64,000 nucleotides of DNA from Burkholderia sp. Nafp2/4-1b. Lineage in GTDB: Bacteria > Pseudomonadota > Gammaproteobacteria > Burkholderiales > Burkholderiaceae. Where the stretch lies: the NCBI RefSeq assembly GCF_003635165.1, contig NZ_ML058608.1:62001-126000 (forward strand), written 5' to 3'. This document shows positions 62,656 through 64,000 of this stretch, piece by piece; the first letter of the stretch is position 1; every line of letters begins with the position of its first letter. Both the position numbers and the translations under genes were made by a program. Below the pieces are notes generated by a model that saw only the letters and a list, made by a program, of their open reading frames with translations, searched no databases and was not told the origin of the DNA.

Positions 62656-62686
62656 TTGACCTTGTAGTGGCTTCAGGGTGTTAACT
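62656..62686 (+). promoter_or_regulatory. MerR-type promoter and operator of the metal ATPase
   Basis: TTGACC (62656-62661) and TTAACT (62681-62686) are separated by 19 nt, the overlong spacer of MerR-controlled promoters. Between them lies the dyad ACCTTGTAG-TGG-CTTCAGGGT (62659-62679; 7 of 9 complementary positions). Confidence 0.85.
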
Positions 62687-62717
62687 CTACACCGTCAAGC
62701 CATACAAGGAGGTTGTG

Positions 62718-64000
<1,283 letters not shown>

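Overview
The window reads as a high-GC (roughly two-thirds G+C) betaproteobacterial chromosome, and the proteins and gene order point to Burkholderia, most likely the Burkholderia cepacia complex. The anchor is the block mnmG-rsmG-parA-parB followed by a full atpIBEFHAGDC operon, then hemE, priA and putA. This block lies near the replication origin of chromosome 1 in this genus. Two near-perfect universal parS sites, one just upstream of mnmG and one inside it, support an origin-proximal position. dnaA, dnaN and rpmH are not in the window. I saw no rRNA or tRNA genes, insertion sequences, prophage or CRISPR array.

Layout. (1) 0.3-6.6 kb: small housekeeping and accessory genes on the plus strand: a CPA2-type antiporter, a YbdK-type carboxylate-amine ligase, a Cys-rich MarR regulator, a class I glutamine amidotransferase, an Old Yellow Enzyme and a SET-domain protein. 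(2) 6.7-13.2 kb: a two-component system on the minus strand, a DUF3717-type small protein, phenylalanine hydroxylase with its pterin-recycling enzyme (phhA, phhB) divergent from an Lrp-type regulator, a CYTH protein, and a LysR regulator divergent from a GMC oxidoreductase. (3) 15.5-26.5 kb: two separate branched-chain/hydrophobic amino acid ABC transporter operons in the same direction, the second with a fused permease-ATPase. They are separated by about 1.16 kb without a convincing gene, which holds an sRNA-like element. (4) 26.5-42.6 kb: parS, mnmG, rsmG, parAB, an anion/Na+ antiporter-like gene, the ATP synthase operon with a strong terminator, and an acyl-CoA synthetase. (5) 42.6-53.7 kb: an sRNA-like locus on the minus strand, a periplasmic cyclohexadienyl dehydratase-like gene, hemE, priA (with DnaA boxes upstream and inside), and trifunctional putA preceded by several PutA operator motifs and followed by a LivK-type binding protein. 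(6) 53.7-64 kb: an acyl-CoA ligase and AidB-type dehydrogenase divergent from a TetR regulator; an aminotransferase, amino acid binding protein and FAD-linked oxidase run; a PadR regulator; and a CadR-type MerR regulator divergent from a Cd/Zn/Pb P-type ATPase cut by the window end.

How the genes work together. The central block is core cell-cycle and energy machinery: segregation (ParABS), tRNA/rRNA modification (MnmG, RsmG), ATP synthase, haem synthesis (HemE) and replication restart (PriA). Around it sit amino acid uptake and catabolism functions: two ABC importers, phenylalanine hydroxylation, proline oxidation and transamination, several with a local regulator and visible operator-like dyads. 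Codon use and GC look uniform, so most of the window reads as resident chromosome rather than recent acquisition. The AT-rich spots are regulatory: 21425-21440, 34621-34678, 42930-43060 and 62147-62177.

The least explained signals are two candidate small RNAs with strong terminators (about 20530-20650 plus; about 42690-42960 minus), a parS palindrome that also has the form of an intrinsic terminator, unusual hairpins between atp genes, an Arg in place of the Walker A Lys in one LivF, and a nine-copy in-frame GACCAC repeat in the metal ATPase.
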